Made by a program: the position numbers and the translations under genes. A stretch of 64,000 bases of DNA from NCBI GenBank assembly GCA_963752745.1, contig CAVWAK010000024.1, positions 5,976-69,975 on the forward strand, given 5' to 3'. This document shows, one piece after another, positions 1 to 8,806 of this stretch; positions within the stretch are counted from its first letter, which is position 1, and the number at the start of each line of letters is the position of its first letter. A model generated the notes under the pieces. That model saw only the letters and a list, made by a program, of their open reading frames with translations, did no database searches and was not told where the DNA came from. This DNA is from Thiogranum sp963752745 (GTDB taxonomy: Bacteria; Pseudomonadota; Gammaproteobacteria; DSM-19610).

Positions 1-12
1 CGAGAGGCCTGA

Positions 13-426
13 ATGAATACCAATACCCCAATGTCCCTGATGGACTTCGTCAAAGCTGCCAAGGCAAATATCAAGGAAGTGAGCCCCGACGAGTTGCGGC
101 AGATGTCCAGTGAAATGGAAGACTTGCTGTTACTGGACGTGCGTGAATCAAGCGAGCACGAGCAGGGGCATATCAAGGGTGCCATGCTGATACCGCGTGG
201 CATTCTGGAAGCGGCTGCTGACCCTCAATACCCCAAACATGTACCGGTCTTGTCTGCGGCCCGGGGACGGCCAGTCGCCATTTACTGTGCATCCGGCGGG
301 CGCTCAGCCATGGCGGCCAATACCCTGCAAATGATGGGCTTCGATAGTGTGGTCAGCCTTGAAGGCGGTATTATCCGCTGGTCGAAGGAAAATCGGCCGG
401 TAGAAAAAGAAGCCCGGTATGTGTAG
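13..426 (+). CDS. Rhodanese-domain protein
   Basis: A 137-residue single-domain rhodanese. The sequence shows the usual aspartate-arginine element (LLDVRESSEH, about residues 39-48) and an active-site loop YCASGGRSA (about 91-99), whose cysteine is the expected persulfide carrier. There is no signal peptide, so it is probably cytoplasmic. The family moves sulfane sulfur to acceptors such as cyanide or thiols; the substrate cannot be read here. A GAGAGG element sits just upstream of the ATG. The last 56 bases overlap the 3' end of the convergent mtgA gene. Confidence 0.9.
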   Translation: MNTNTPMSLMDFVKAAKANIKEVSPDELRQMSSEMEDLLLLDVRESSEHEQGHIKGAMLIPRGILEAAADPQYPKHVPVLSAARGRPVAIYCASGGRSAMAANTLQMMGFDSVVSLEGGIIRWSKENRPVEKEARYV

Positions 427-1111
427 CGATCTTTCCTATCCAGCCATCGCGGCGGAGCTGTTGCATCTGTTCCAGAATCCAGCGTTGCCGTTCACGCAGG
501 TAGACAGACGGGTTGTTCGCCTGTAGCACAATCGGGTTGGGCAGCACGGCGGCGAGCAAGGCTGCCTGGTCATCGCTGAGTTGTGCCGGATTCAGTCCGA
601 AGTAGCGGCGACTGGCCTCCGGAAATCCATACAGTCCGGGGCCGAGCTCGACGATGTTGAGATAGACCTCAAGAATGCGTTGTTTGGGCCAGCTCAGCTC
701 GATGAGCGCCGTAAACCAGACTTCAAGTGCCTTGCGTGACATTTGACGCCCCGGCCAAAGAAACAGGTTTTTGGACACCTGTTGTGAAATTGTTGACGCA
801 CCCCTCAAGGGCTTGCCATCAAGCTTGTCAATCACCGCATTCTGTATTGCGCCGGTGTCAAAGCCGAAATGTTCGGGGAATTTTTGATCTTCTGCGGCCA
901 TTACTGCCAGTGCGGGGCGAGTGCCCAGTTGCTGCCAGTCCATCCATTGATAGCGGTACTGCGGGCTATGATTCTGTTGCAGCATGAAGGCGGTGGCAGG
1001 GGGTGGAATCCAGCGAAGTAACAGGACGGGTATCCAGCTGATCAGCATCAGTGAAATCAATACTTTTAGCAGCAGGCGGCTGAGGCGCCAGCGTTGTGTT
1101 TTCTTTCGCAT
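371..1111 (-). CDS. mtgA: Monofunctional biosynthetic peptidoglycan transglycosylase
   Basis: A 246-residue GT51 glycosyltransferase with one N-terminal membrane anchor (about residues 14-34). The catalytic glutamate lies in AAEDQKFPEHFG (about 72-83). The second conserved motif is GASTISQQVSKNLFLWPGR (about 104-122). No transpeptidase domain follows, which is the usual MtgA layout and length. It polymerises lipid II into glycan strands at the outer face of the inner membrane. The gene is convergent with, and overlaps, the rhodanese gene. Confidence 0.95.
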   Translation of the reverse strand: MRKKTQRWRLSRLLLKVLISLMLISWIPVLLLRWIPPPATAFMLQQNHSPQYRYQWMDWQQLGTRPALAVMAAEDQKFPEHFGFDTGAIQNAVIDKLDGKPLRGASTISQQVSKNLFLWPGRQMSRKALEVWFTALIELSWPKQRILEVYLNIVELGPGLYGFPEASRRYFGLNPAQLSDDQAALLAAVLPNPIVLQANNPSVYLRERQRWILEQMQQLRRDGWIGKIATHTGLLFLPADFPSTSG

Positions 1112-1344
1112 AAGATGTGTCTGATTCCGTTTTACTATGTCGTCGCTGGCAGGAGACAGCGGATTCGGTTTCTGTCGTTAACAGGGGACAACTGAAGTAG
1201 TTAGGCTGCTTACAACATCACTAAACTATATAACTAATGTGTCTGTTAGTTAAAGTAAAGCCGTTCACACCAGGAGTATTGGCCCGCCTATTGCTATCGG
1301 TAACGGTGCCGATGTTCGGCATACAAGTCCAAGAGGAAGAGTCA

Positions 1345-1587
1345 ATGACAAAACAACTGACTATAATTTTACTGGGTATGGCTGCCGGCGCCGCATTTGC
1401 AGCGAATGACAAGGCAGGTTTTGATGCAGCTGACAGTAACAAGGATGGCGCCATCACCCGTGGAGAAGCGGCCTCTTTTGCCGCGCTGGAACAAAGTTTC
1501 GATAGCGCGGATGCAAACAGCAATGGATTAATCGAGCTCGACGAGTACAAGCAGATCAAGGTAAGCGAAGAAACAGAAAAGCAGTAA
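1345..1587 (+). CDS. Small exported EF-hand protein
   Basis: Encodes 80 residues: an N-terminal signal peptide (MTKQLTIILLGMAAGAAFA) and two EF-hand loops, DSNKDGAITRGE and DANSNGLIELDE. Both have acidic or polar residues at calcium positions 1, 3, 5 and 12. I chose the ATG at 1345 because AAGAGGAAGA precedes it and the signal peptide starts there; an in-frame start at 1237 would add 36 unlikely residues. It is probably a periplasmic calcium-binding protein. A second EF-hand protein of different type lies at 34854. Confidence 0.8.
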   Translation: MTKQLTIILLGMAAGAAFAANDKAGFDAADSNKDGAITRGEAASFAALEQSFDSADANSNGLIELDEYKQIKVSEETEKQ

Positions 1588-1710
1588 TGTTCCGGTAGTG
1601 CGGTTTTATGGCCGGCACACCAGGTGCTATATCTGGTGTCGCTGGCCGTTGTAACTGGATTCACGACCAGTACAATATCGCCAGCAACGAAATAATACGG
1701 ATAAATATCC

Positions 1711-2415
1711 ATGAAGCCTGTGTTTCTGTTGAGTGTGCTGCTTTCTTCGGTGAGTGTCGCCGATACTGCCTGCGAGTCTGTGTCCAGACAACGTTACGTT
1801 GATGGCTGGCAGGAGGCTGCAAGCGTACAGCGCATCACCATGCGAGTTACCCCTGGCGGCAAGGTGTATTGTGAATATTATCCGGATCGTGAGCAGCAGC
1901 TAAATCTGCTCGTGGCGCGTGAACGTGGGCATCTGGATGGAATCGAATACGACCTGCAATATGCAGATGGCAGCGCTGTGATCCAGGGCCGGGATGGCAA
2001 GGGTCTTGAGGATGCAGGTTACACTGATAACTGGCATCTCTCGTGCCGTAAATTCGATTCAGCCGCGCAGGTGCTCTGCAGCATATCAAGGGATGATATT
2101 GTCATCAGGCGTGCAGTTGACGGCAAGATGTTGCTGACAATCGGTGCAAACTACCAGGAGTCCTCAGAAATTCTGGTCAGGGTAAAAGGGCAATGGGCGG
2201 TCACTGTGCCTGCAGCCGAAGGGTTTTCGCCAGATCAGATTGGTAAGGTTTTACTTCAGATGCGCTCCGGAACATCGCTGGAAAGCCGTTACCATCAGCG
2301 TGACAAGCAGCGACCAACTGATAAAAAAACATCATTGTATGGTTTTAACCAGGCTATGTTGCTTATGGACAAGGTCGCGGCACAACTGAACGCTCTGCAG
2401 GCAGGCACGAATTGA
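1711..2415 (+). CDS. Exported protein of unknown function
   Basis: A 234-residue protein with a short signal peptide (about residues 1-17, ending SVSVADTA). The mature part has five cysteines, possibly disulfide-linked. The middle is beta-rich, and the C-terminal helix (GFNQAMLLMDKVAAQLNAL) loosely recalls IalB-like proteins. I do not recognise the family with confidence. Location is presumably periplasmic. No operon partner is evident; the next gene is convergent. Confidence 0.7.
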   Translation: MKPVFLLSVLLSSVSVADTACESVSRQRYVDGWQEAASVQRITMRVTPGGKVYCEYYPDREQQLNLLVARERGHLDGIEYDLQYADGSAVIQGRDGKGLEDAGYTDNWHLSCRKFDSAAQVLCSISRDDIVIRRAVDGKMLLTIGANYQESSEILVRVKGQWAVTVPAAEGFSPDQIGKVLLQMRSGTSLESRYHQRDKQRPTDKKTSLYGFNQAMLLMDKVAAQLNALQAGTN

Positions 2416-2450
2416 ATATCTCAACACTGTTGTAACTACCCCGCCGGAGC

Positions 2451-3353
2451 CTATGCGGTCTCCATAAATTCCGATAGCAGACGTTGCATATGCCTGACAG
2501 GCAATGAGAAGTGAGCTTCGCCTGGCATGCAGATCAGGCGAGCATTGCCGAGCTGCCCGGCGAGATGCTGGCTATGTGCGAGCGGCACAACGCGATCGCG
2601 ATCACCGTGCCATAACCATACGGGTATGGCGATACCCTCGAAGGGTACAGCCCAGGGCCGCTGAAAGAGCGTTAAATCCTGGATCGCACCCCTGGCGCCC
2701 TGTGCAAAACAGGCCGGTAGGCTGCGTAAAAATGCCTGGTAGGTTTCTTCACGTTGCAGGCATTGTTTGTCAGGCTGACCGTTAAGTGCCGCGAGGGCGT
2801 TGATCAGTAGCTGTGGCTTGTATCGCGCCAGCATAGTCACAGGGTAGCCGACAACAATTTCCATCAGTTCAGGTACGTGTCGTGCCATGAAAAATGACAT
2901 GCGGGCCAGCCAGCCCATGCTATGAAGTAAAGGACGTTCGTAAACCGGGCCGAGTCCCCCGATCAGGGCCACGCGAGTCACACGGCCGACTAACTGGTGG
3001 GCGCAAGTCAGTGCGCAGGGACCACCACCGGAAAAACCGATAATTGCAAACTGCGGCCATCCCAGGTGAGTAGTAAGTTGTTCAATATCCGCTGTCCATG
3101 CCAGAAGAGAGTTACTGGCGAGGGGAGTGGTAGAGCCGTATCCGGGCCGGTCAACGGCAACGACACTGATACCCATCTGTCGTGCTGGTTTGTCGATTAA
3201 CTGGCATTCAAGTCGTGAGCCGGGCAATCCATGCAGATAAAGCAAAGGGGCGCCATTTTCAGCGCCATATTGCGCATAGCCGAGTTGTCGGCCGTCTGAC
3301 AAACTCAGAATGCTGGCTTTCGGGCTGGCTGGCAGTAACATGTTATGGCTCAT
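2451..3353 (-). CDS. Alpha/beta-hydrolase fold protein
   Basis: About 300 residues from the ATG at 3353; a TTG 45 bases upstream is possible. The fold motifs are present: oxyanion strand YLHGLPGSR, nucleophile elbow GFSGGG with the catalytic serine, acid in WLWHGDRDRVVP, and catalytic histidine in MPGEAHFSLP near the C-terminus. It has no signal peptide, so it is cytoplasmic. The family includes esterases, haloperoxidases and C-C hydrolases, and nothing here fixes the substrate. Confidence 0.88.
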   Translation of the reverse strand: MSHNMLLPASPKASILSLSDGRQLGYAQYGAENGAPLLYLHGLPGSRLECQLIDKPARQMGISVVAVDRPGYGSTTPLASNSLLAWTADIEQLTTHLGWPQFAIIGFSGGGPCALTCAHQLVGRVTRVALIGGLGPVYERPLLHSMGWLARMSFFMARHVPELMEIVVGYPVTMLARYKPQLLINALAALNGQPDKQCLQREETYQAFLRSLPACFAQGARGAIQDLTLFQRPWAVPFEGIAIPVWLWHGDRDRVVPLAHSQHLAGQLGNARLICMPGEAHFSLPVRHMQRLLSEFMETA

Positions 3354-3457
3354 GGAATGGCTCTGGCTATTGAAGCATGTTCCTGCCAGTGGACTCAATT
3401 AGTGTGGCCTGCCAGGTGTGTGTGCCACAGAATGGCGATGAATGGAGAAGAAGATCG

Positions 3458-3775
3458 ATGAGAAACCAACTTAAGGGCTGTGGCACTGCTGCCATGTTCT
3501 TTCTGACAGCGTGCAGCGGGGGGCTGCCGGGTTCTGCGGGCGAAGTGCGACTGCGAACCGCAGAACAGCTGCAAGGCTGTGAAAATGTCGGGGCTACCCA
3601 TGTTTCCGTAGTGGATAAGCTGGGGCAGCCGGACTGGAACTCGGACAGAGTAGCTGACGAACTCCAAAAACTGGCTATTAATGGAGCAATACAACTAGGG
3701 GGTAATGCAATTGTTGAGATGACCGAGGTGTTCGAGGGTGCGCAGTCGTTTACAGTGTTCAGTTGCTCGCGTTGA
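3458..3775 (+). CDS. DUF4156-like lipoprotein
   Basis: 105 residues from the ATG at 3458, which follows GGAGAAG. The N-terminus ends in a lipobox (FFLTAC), so it should be lipid-anchored. The body (VRLRTAEQLQGCENVG, then GGNAIVEMTEV and a C-terminal FSCSR) matches my memory of the DUF4156 family, small lipoproteins with a conserved cysteine pair. An upstream in-frame start at 3377 would bury the signal sequence and is rejected. Function unknown. Confidence 0.75.
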   Translation: MRNQLKGCGTAAMFFLTACSGGLPGSAGEVRLRTAEQLQGCENVGATHVSVVDKLGQPDWNSDRVADELQKLAINGAIQLGGNAIVEMTEVFEGAQSFTVFSCSR

Positions 3776-3890
3776 AAGCCTGTCCATTCGCGTCGGTTAA
3801 GGGCGATATTCGGTCGCCAGGGGCACTCGGCTTTTCAGTTGTGAAAAAAATGGCCGTTATATCGTGATATCCAGCAAAAGGTATTAACGA

Positions 3891-4376
3891 ATGAAATTGA
3901 TTGGCGGCGCTCTGGCGATTGCTTTGCTATTCTCAACGCAGGTTTTTGCGGATCAAAGGATGACGGCTGACATGGTCCGTCAGGTTATCGAGGCAACTGA
4001 CGCCGCTGCAACACAACGCGATACCCAGGCCATTGGCGTACATCTTGGCAGCAATTTCTTCAAGTATATTGACTTGCCTTACGACGATGTACCGCTGGCC
4101 GTCGAACTGAACAGGGAACAGTATCTTGAACACATTGACCAGGGCTGGGAGAAGCTTGAGGCCTACCAGTATGTTCGCGAGGGTATCGTTATCAACATTG
4201 GACGTGACGGTCAATCTGCCGAAAGTTTTTCCACCATTACCGAGACGTTCAAAGTGGATGGTAAGGAAATGATTAGCAAGGTCAGGGAGTATGCCAGTTT
4301 TGTTTTCGAGAATGGCCAACCGATTATTGTTCGTGTCGAAGGAATAGTCCTGACGGGCGATACAACGCCCAAGTAG
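3891..4376 (+). CDS. Exported NTF2-like protein, function unknown
   Basis: 161 residues with a clear signal peptide (MKLIGGALAIALLFSTQVFA). The mature protein has the look of the SnoaL/DUF4440 NTF2-like fold: an N-terminal helix with repeated Ala/Thr/Asp, then alternating beta strands ending VREYASFVFENGQPIIVRVEG. Such proteins are often small ligand-binding or scaffold modules. The fold assignment is from pattern only and no catalytic residues can be named. Confidence 0.65.
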   Translation: MKLIGGALAIALLFSTQVFADQRMTADMVRQVIEATDAAATQRDTQAIGVHLGSNFFKYIDLPYDDVPLAVELNREQYLEHIDQGWEKLEAYQYVREGIVINIGRDGQSAESFSTITETFKVDGKEMISKVREYASFVFENGQPIIVRVEGIVLTGDTTPK

Positions 4377-4438
4377 TCTCACCTCTCATGCATGATATTT
4401 GAAGGCGAGCGGTCGGGTTTTTCAGAGCCTGCCAGATG

Positions 4439-4666
4439 CTAGCGCAGGCATGCAGCATTCACAGCATTGTTATTTACTTCGTTCATGATTTCAAAACTGT
4501 TAATTTGTTGGGGGTCATATTCGACCACCATAAAGTATGGGCGTGTCTTGTTGAATCGGGCCGATGCAACCCCTTCATGATGCATGACGTCGTGTTCCAG
4601 CTGGCGCCGCGAAACATCGCTGAGGTTGTTGGCAACGTGCATCACAAGCCCTGATAACTGCGACAT
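4439..4666 (-). CDS. Small HMA-like domain protein lacking the metal-binding cysteines
   Basis: 75 residues starting at the ATG after a strong AAGGAG site. The sequence has a ferredoxin-like beta-alpha-beta layout like heavy-metal-associated domains (VMHVANNL, HEGVASARF, YFMVVEYDP, NSFEIMNEV). It has no CxxC, so it would not bind metal in the usual way. It lies 225 bases downstream (in transcription) of a DsbA-like gene and close to a metal efflux operon, but a role in metal handling is inference. Confidence 0.6.
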   Translation of the reverse strand: MSQLSGLVMHVANNLSDVSRRQLEHDVMHHEGVASARFNKTRPYFMVVEYDPQQINSFEIMNEVNNNAVNAACLR

Positions 4667-4795
4667 GGTGGGACTCCTTAAATTCAGACACTTCATCTAC
4701 ATGGCTAACTTGCTGCCATAACTTAAAAATGTACTGAATTAATGTACGGTAAGTTAAAGTATTAAAAGGAAATTAAACTTATAGCATATTGTGCG

Positions 4796-4837
4796 AAAAA
4801 AGCAACAATATTTTGTGAAAAATACAACATATTGTTG
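4796..4837 (-). terminator. Terminator-like hairpin after the DsbA-like gene
   Basis: On the minus strand a 9-bp stem (CAACAATAT / ATATTGTTG, 17-base loop) is followed by CTTTTTT. This is a weak AT-rich stem but with the expected U tract. It lies 3' of the gene ending at 4891 and upstream of the small gene starting at 4666. Confidence 0.5.
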
Positions 4838-4890
4838 TTTTGACACTCTTGCCGTTAAACAGGCCACTGGCGGTATTGAAGCCGGGGCGG

Positions 4891-5529
4891 CTATTCAGAC
4901 AACTTATTGATCTGCTCCATGAGGCGTCCAAACAGCCTGTCGGCGTCAACGTATTCGATCGGCACGCGCTGTGAGTGGCTGCCGTGTTCCAGGTAAAGAC
5001 TCGGGAAACTGTGAGCGCCCAGCCGGTCGCGTTCGCCGAACTCGTCAAGCAGGGCGCTTTGGGTTTGTTCAGATCGCAGCGCGTCAGAGAAAATATCGGT
5101 GTCGAGGGCCAGTTGTCTGGCAAGATCAATCAGCACTTCAGTATCCGACGGATTCCTGGCGTAAAGGTAGTAAGCTTCCTGGATCGCGAGCACCATCCGG
5201 ACCCCGGCATTGCTGTCCTGTTGCCGGGCTGCAATCACGGCTCGACAGGCCGCGTAGGTGGATCGCCTTGGTACACAATGCTCCCAGAAGCTGAAGTTGA
5301 ATTTAGTGCCGGGAATTTCTGTCTGAATACGTTGCCAGGTTTGACGAATTGACTGGCGCATGGACTCAGGCATCGGTGCGTTGGTATCCGGTGCCAGTCC
5401 GCCCAGCAGATATTTTATATTCACCCGGTCGGGGAGTTCGTACATCACACGCTCCCAGACAGGCCGGAACCCCCAACACCAACTGCACATCGGGTCATGC
5501 ACATAATACAAGGTCAACGTATTGTCCAT
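4891..5529 (-). CDS. DsbA-family (FrnE-like) thioredoxin-fold oxidoreductase
   Basis: 212 residues from the ATG at 5529; a GTG at 5571 would add 14. The N-terminus carries DPMCSWCWGF with a CxxC redox pair (CSWC), followed by a long helical insertion and a C-terminal thioredoxin part containing a cis-proline-like SFPSLYLEHG. There is no signal peptide, so unlike DsbA it is likely cytoplasmic, as in the FrnE/HCCA-isomerase-like branch. It follows the efflux operon on the same strand, with only 70 bases between them. Confidence 0.85.
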   Translation of the reverse strand: MDNTLTLYYVHDPMCSWCWGFRPVWERVMYELPDRVNIKYLLGGLAPDTNAPMPESMRQSIRQTWQRIQTEIPGTKFNFSFWEHCVPRRSTYAACRAVIAARQQDSNAGVRMVLAIQEAYYLYARNPSDTEVLIDLARQLALDTDIFSDALRSEQTQSALLDEFGERDRLGAHSFPSLYLEHGSHSQRVPIEYVDADRLFGRLMEQINKLSE

Positions 5530-5641
5530 GACTGCATCGTAGCGCAGAGGGGGCGACAGGGGGAGCGACACGGGGAGCGTTGTGTCGGCTTCCTCCCCGG
5601 CTTATACAGGTATCAGGATGCAACCCGTGAGTGCATTGACG

Positions 5642-8600
5642 CTATCCGCTGATCGGTTCGCGGTTCGCCAGCCGATACAGTACAGGCAAGACCAGCAGAG
5701 TGAGCAGCGTGGAGGAAATAATTCCTCCAATGACTACTGTTGCCAATGGCCGTTGCACTTCCGCGCCGGTACCGACATTCAGTGCCATCGGAACAAATCC
5801 AAGACTGGCAACCAGTGCTGTCATTAACACTGGCCGAAGCCGGGTGAGCGCACCTTCGATAATGGCCTGCTCCAGGGACATGCCCCTGGCCCGAAGATCG
5901 CTGATAAATGACAGCATTACAACGCCATTAAGTACAGCAACACCCGATAGTGCGATGAAGCCAACTGCTGCTGAAATCGATAATGGCAAGCCGCGTAACG
6001 TCAGAGCGGCCACGCCACCGGTTAACGCAAGGGGGACGCCAGAAAACACCAGGGCAGCATCTTTGGCGGATTTGAATGCCATGAACAGCAGTCCGAAGAC
6101 CAATAGCAGAGTCAATGGAACCACAATGGACAGGCGTTTCGACGCTGACAGCAGCTGTTCAAAAGTTCCGCCATAGTTTAACCAGTAACCGGCGGGCAGG
6201 TTGATTTCGTTACTGACGGCGTTTTGCACATCGGTAACGAAGCTACCCAGGTCGCGCCCGCGGACATTGGCGGTGACCACAACCCGGCGTTTTCCATTTT
6301 CGCGGCTGATCTGGTTGGGACCCAGTATCATTTCGATGCTGGCGACTTCACTTAAAGGGATGAAATGGGGTGGTGTGCGGGCGACGCCGAGCATATCCGC
6401 GTCGCCTGCTACTTCACTTTGCGGATTCAGGGGCAGGCGTATTGGCAGGCGCCCCAGCCTGTCCAGATCGCTGCGCATTGGTTCCGGCAGGCGCACGACC
6501 AGGCTAAAACGCCGGTCGCCATCAAATACCTGCCCGGCGATTTCCCCGCCAATTGCAATTCTCAGGGTTTCCTGAACGCTCTCCACGTCCAGCCCATACA
6601 TGGCGAGACGGTCGCGATCAGGAATCACTGTCAGAATCGGCAGCCCTGTCACCTGTTCAGTACGTACATCAGCCGCCCCTGGAACATCGGCAACAACGGC
6701 TTCTATTTGTTCGGCAACAGCCACCAGGGTGTCCAGCTCATCGCCGTAAACCTTGACGGCAAGATCCGAGCGTACTCCTGATATCAGCTCATTGAAGCGC
6801 ATCTGTATAGGTTGGGTAAACTCGTATTTATTGCCCGGAATCTCTTCAACGGCGGCCTCCAGTTCAGCAATAAGCGCAGCTTTTGACTTGCGGGGGTCGG
6901 GCCATTCACCGCGTGGCCTGATGATGATAAAGGTATCGGCAACATTCGGCGGCATGGGGTCGGTAGCCACTTCTGCAGTACCGATTTTTGTAAACACGTT
7001 CGAGACCTCAGGGAATTCGCTGATGCGGGATTCAAGCAGACTTTGCATTTCCACGGCCTGGCTCAGGCTCGTGCCCGGAATACGCAGGGCATGCATGGCA
7101 ATGTCACCTTCGTCGAGGTTGGGCACGAACTCGGTACCCATACGTGATGCCTGAATGGCGGAAAGCAACACCAGTGCAAATGCACCCGCCACCACCGGCC
7201 AGCGATGCCGCATGACCCAGTGCAGACTCGTTTGATAGATGTTGCGCATAAGACGCATGAAAAGGTTTTCTTTTTCCGCCACCTGGCCACGCACGAATAT
7301 CGCAACAGCGGCAGGTACGGCTGTTACGGAGAGTATTAATGCGGAGAGCAGGGCGGTCACAACGGTAAAGGCCATGGGGTGGAACATCTTGCCTTCCACT
7401 CCAGTCAGCGCAAAGATCGGCACATATACGATCAGGATGATAATCACACCAAACACACTTGGTCGGATGACCTCGACGGTCGCTTCCCTGACTACGCGCA
7501 GACGTTCACCAAGATCGGGAACGCTACCGTGCATACGCTGATATGCTGCCAGGTGCCGCAGGCAGTTTTCGACAATGATCACTGCGCCATCGACAATCAG
7601 TCCGAAGTCCAGTGCGCCGAGACTCATCAGGTTGCCGGACACATTGGATTCAACCATGCCGGTAATTGTCATCAACATGGCGACTGGAATAACGGCTGCC
7701 GTCACCAGTGCAGCCCTCCAGTTGCCGAGCAAAAGTAGCAGAACAGCGATAACCAGCAACGCACCTTCTGCCAGGTTTTTTTGCACCGTGACGATAGTTT
7801 TGTCTACCAGTGACGTTCTGTTGTAAAGGGAATTCAGCTCGACGCCCTGCGGCAGAGATGGCTTGATGGCTTCCAGTTGCCTGGCCGTAGCCCGGGCAAC
7901 GACCCGGCTGTTTTCGCCCATCAGCATGAACACGGTCCCCATCACCACTTCCTGGCCATCCTGGGTTGCAGCGCCGGTACGCAGTTCGCTGCCGAGCCTG
8001 ACGTCAGCCACGGTGTCGAGTCGGATGGGTACATCATCACGCAGGGCGACGGTGATGGTGCGGATGTCGTCCAGGCTGTTTACCTGGCCGGGAGAACGTA
8101 TCAGGTACTGTGCGCCTTGCCGTTCAATGTAACCCGCCCCGGTGTTGCGATTGTTGCGTGCAAGCGCGGCGACCAGATCCTGAAGCGTCAGGTCATAGGC
8201 AAACAGCTTGTCCGGATCCGGTAGTACATGGAACTGTTTGCTGTAACCACCGATGGTATTGACCTCGACCACACCGGGTGTCTGTCGCAGTTGGGGGCGC
8301 ACGATCCAGTCCTGTACTGTACGCAGATCCATCGGGTTGAGGTCACTGCCTTCCTGTGCCGAAACGGTATACATGAATATTTCGCCGAGGCCCGTAGCAA
8401 TGGGTCCCATGCGTGGTTCGATACGCTGAGGAAGCCGTTCCCTGACTTCGGTGATCCGTTCGTTTATCAGCTGCCGGGCCCAATAGATGTCGGTGCCGTC
8501 CTTGAAGACTACGGTAACCTGGGACAGACCGTAGCGGGAAATCGAGCGTGTATAGTCGAGGCGCGGAATCCCCGCCATCGCTGTTTCAATCGGAAACGTA

Positions 8601-8794
8601 ATACGTTGTTCTGTCTCGAGGGGTGAATAGCCGACTGCCTCGGTATTGATCTGAACCTGTACATTGGTGATGTCCGGGACCGCATCAATCGGCAGCTGCT
8701 GATAGTTGTACACTCCCAGGGCACCAAGGCCGGTTACTGCAATCAGCACCAGCCAGCGATGTTTGAGAGAAGAGCTGATTAATTGGTTTAGCAT
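5642..8794 (-). CDS. czcA: CzcA-type heavy-metal efflux RND pump
   Basis: A 1050-residue RND pump with the standard two sets of transmembrane segments and two large periplasmic loops. The first TM follows the start (WLVLIAVTGLGALGVY), and the proton-relay helix reads DFGLIVDGAVIIVEN near residue 400. The DFG...IVD...VEN pattern, with two aspartates and a glutamate, is that of the Zn/Co/Cd (CzcA, HME1) branch. CusA-type silver/copper pumps differ there. It is the last gene of a czcCBA-like operon, 12 bases after the adaptor gene. The reading frame is intact throughout. Metal specificity is inferred from that one helix. Confidence 0.93.
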   Translation of the reverse strand: MLNQLISSSLKHRWLVLIAVTGLGALGVYNYQQLPIDAVPDITNVQVQINTEAVGYSPLETEQRITFPIETAMAGIPRLDYTRSISRYGLSQVTVVFKDGTDIYWARQLINERITEVRERLPQRIEPRMGPIATGLGEIFMYTVSAQEGSDLNPMDLRTVQDWIVRPQLRQTPGVVEVNTIGGYSKQFHVLPDPDKLFAYDLTLQDLVAALARNNRNTGAGYIERQGAQYLIRSPGQVNSLDDIRTITVALRDDVPIRLDTVADVRLGSELRTGAATQDGQEVVMGTVFMLMGENSRVVARATARQLEAIKPSLPQGVELNSLYNRTSLVDKTIVTVQKNLAEGALLVIAVLLLLLGNWRAALVTAAVIPVAMLMTITGMVESNVSGNLMSLGALDFGLIVDGAVIIVENCLRHLAAYQRMHGSVPDLGERLRVVREATVEVIRPSVFGVIIILIVYVPIFALTGVEGKMFHPMAFTVVTALLSALILSVTAVPAAVAIFVRGQVAEKENLFMRLMRNIYQTSLHWVMRHRWPVVAGAFALVLLSAIQASRMGTEFVPNLDEGDIAMHALRIPGTSLSQAVEMQSLLESRISEFPEVSNVFTKIGTAEVATDPMPPNVADTFIIIRPRGEWPDPRKSKAALIAELEAAVEEIPGNKYEFTQPIQMRFNELISGVRSDLAVKVYGDELDTLVAVAEQIEAVVADVPGAADVRTEQVTGLPILTVIPDRDRLAMYGLDVESVQETLRIAIGGEIAGQVFDGDRRFSLVVRLPEPMRSDLDRLGRLPIRLPLNPQSEVAGDADMLGVARTPPHFIPLSEVASIEMILGPNQISRENGKRRVVVTANVRGRDLGSFVTDVQNAVSNEINLPAGYWLNYGGTFEQLLSASKRLSIVVPLTLLLVFGLLFMAFKSAKDAALVFSGVPLALTGGVAALTLRGLPLSISAAVGFIALSGVAVLNGVVMLSFISDLRARGMSLEQAIIEGALTRLRPVLMTALVASLGFVPMALNVGTGAEVQRPLATVVIGGIISSTLLTLLVLPVLYRLANREPISG

Positions 8795-8806
8795 GCTGCT
8801 CCCTCC

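Noticed and set aside
5642..8794. Naming the pump CusA (Cu/Ag)
   Set aside because: The proton-relay helix DFGLIVDGAVIIVEN fits CzcA (Zn/Co/Cd), not CusA.
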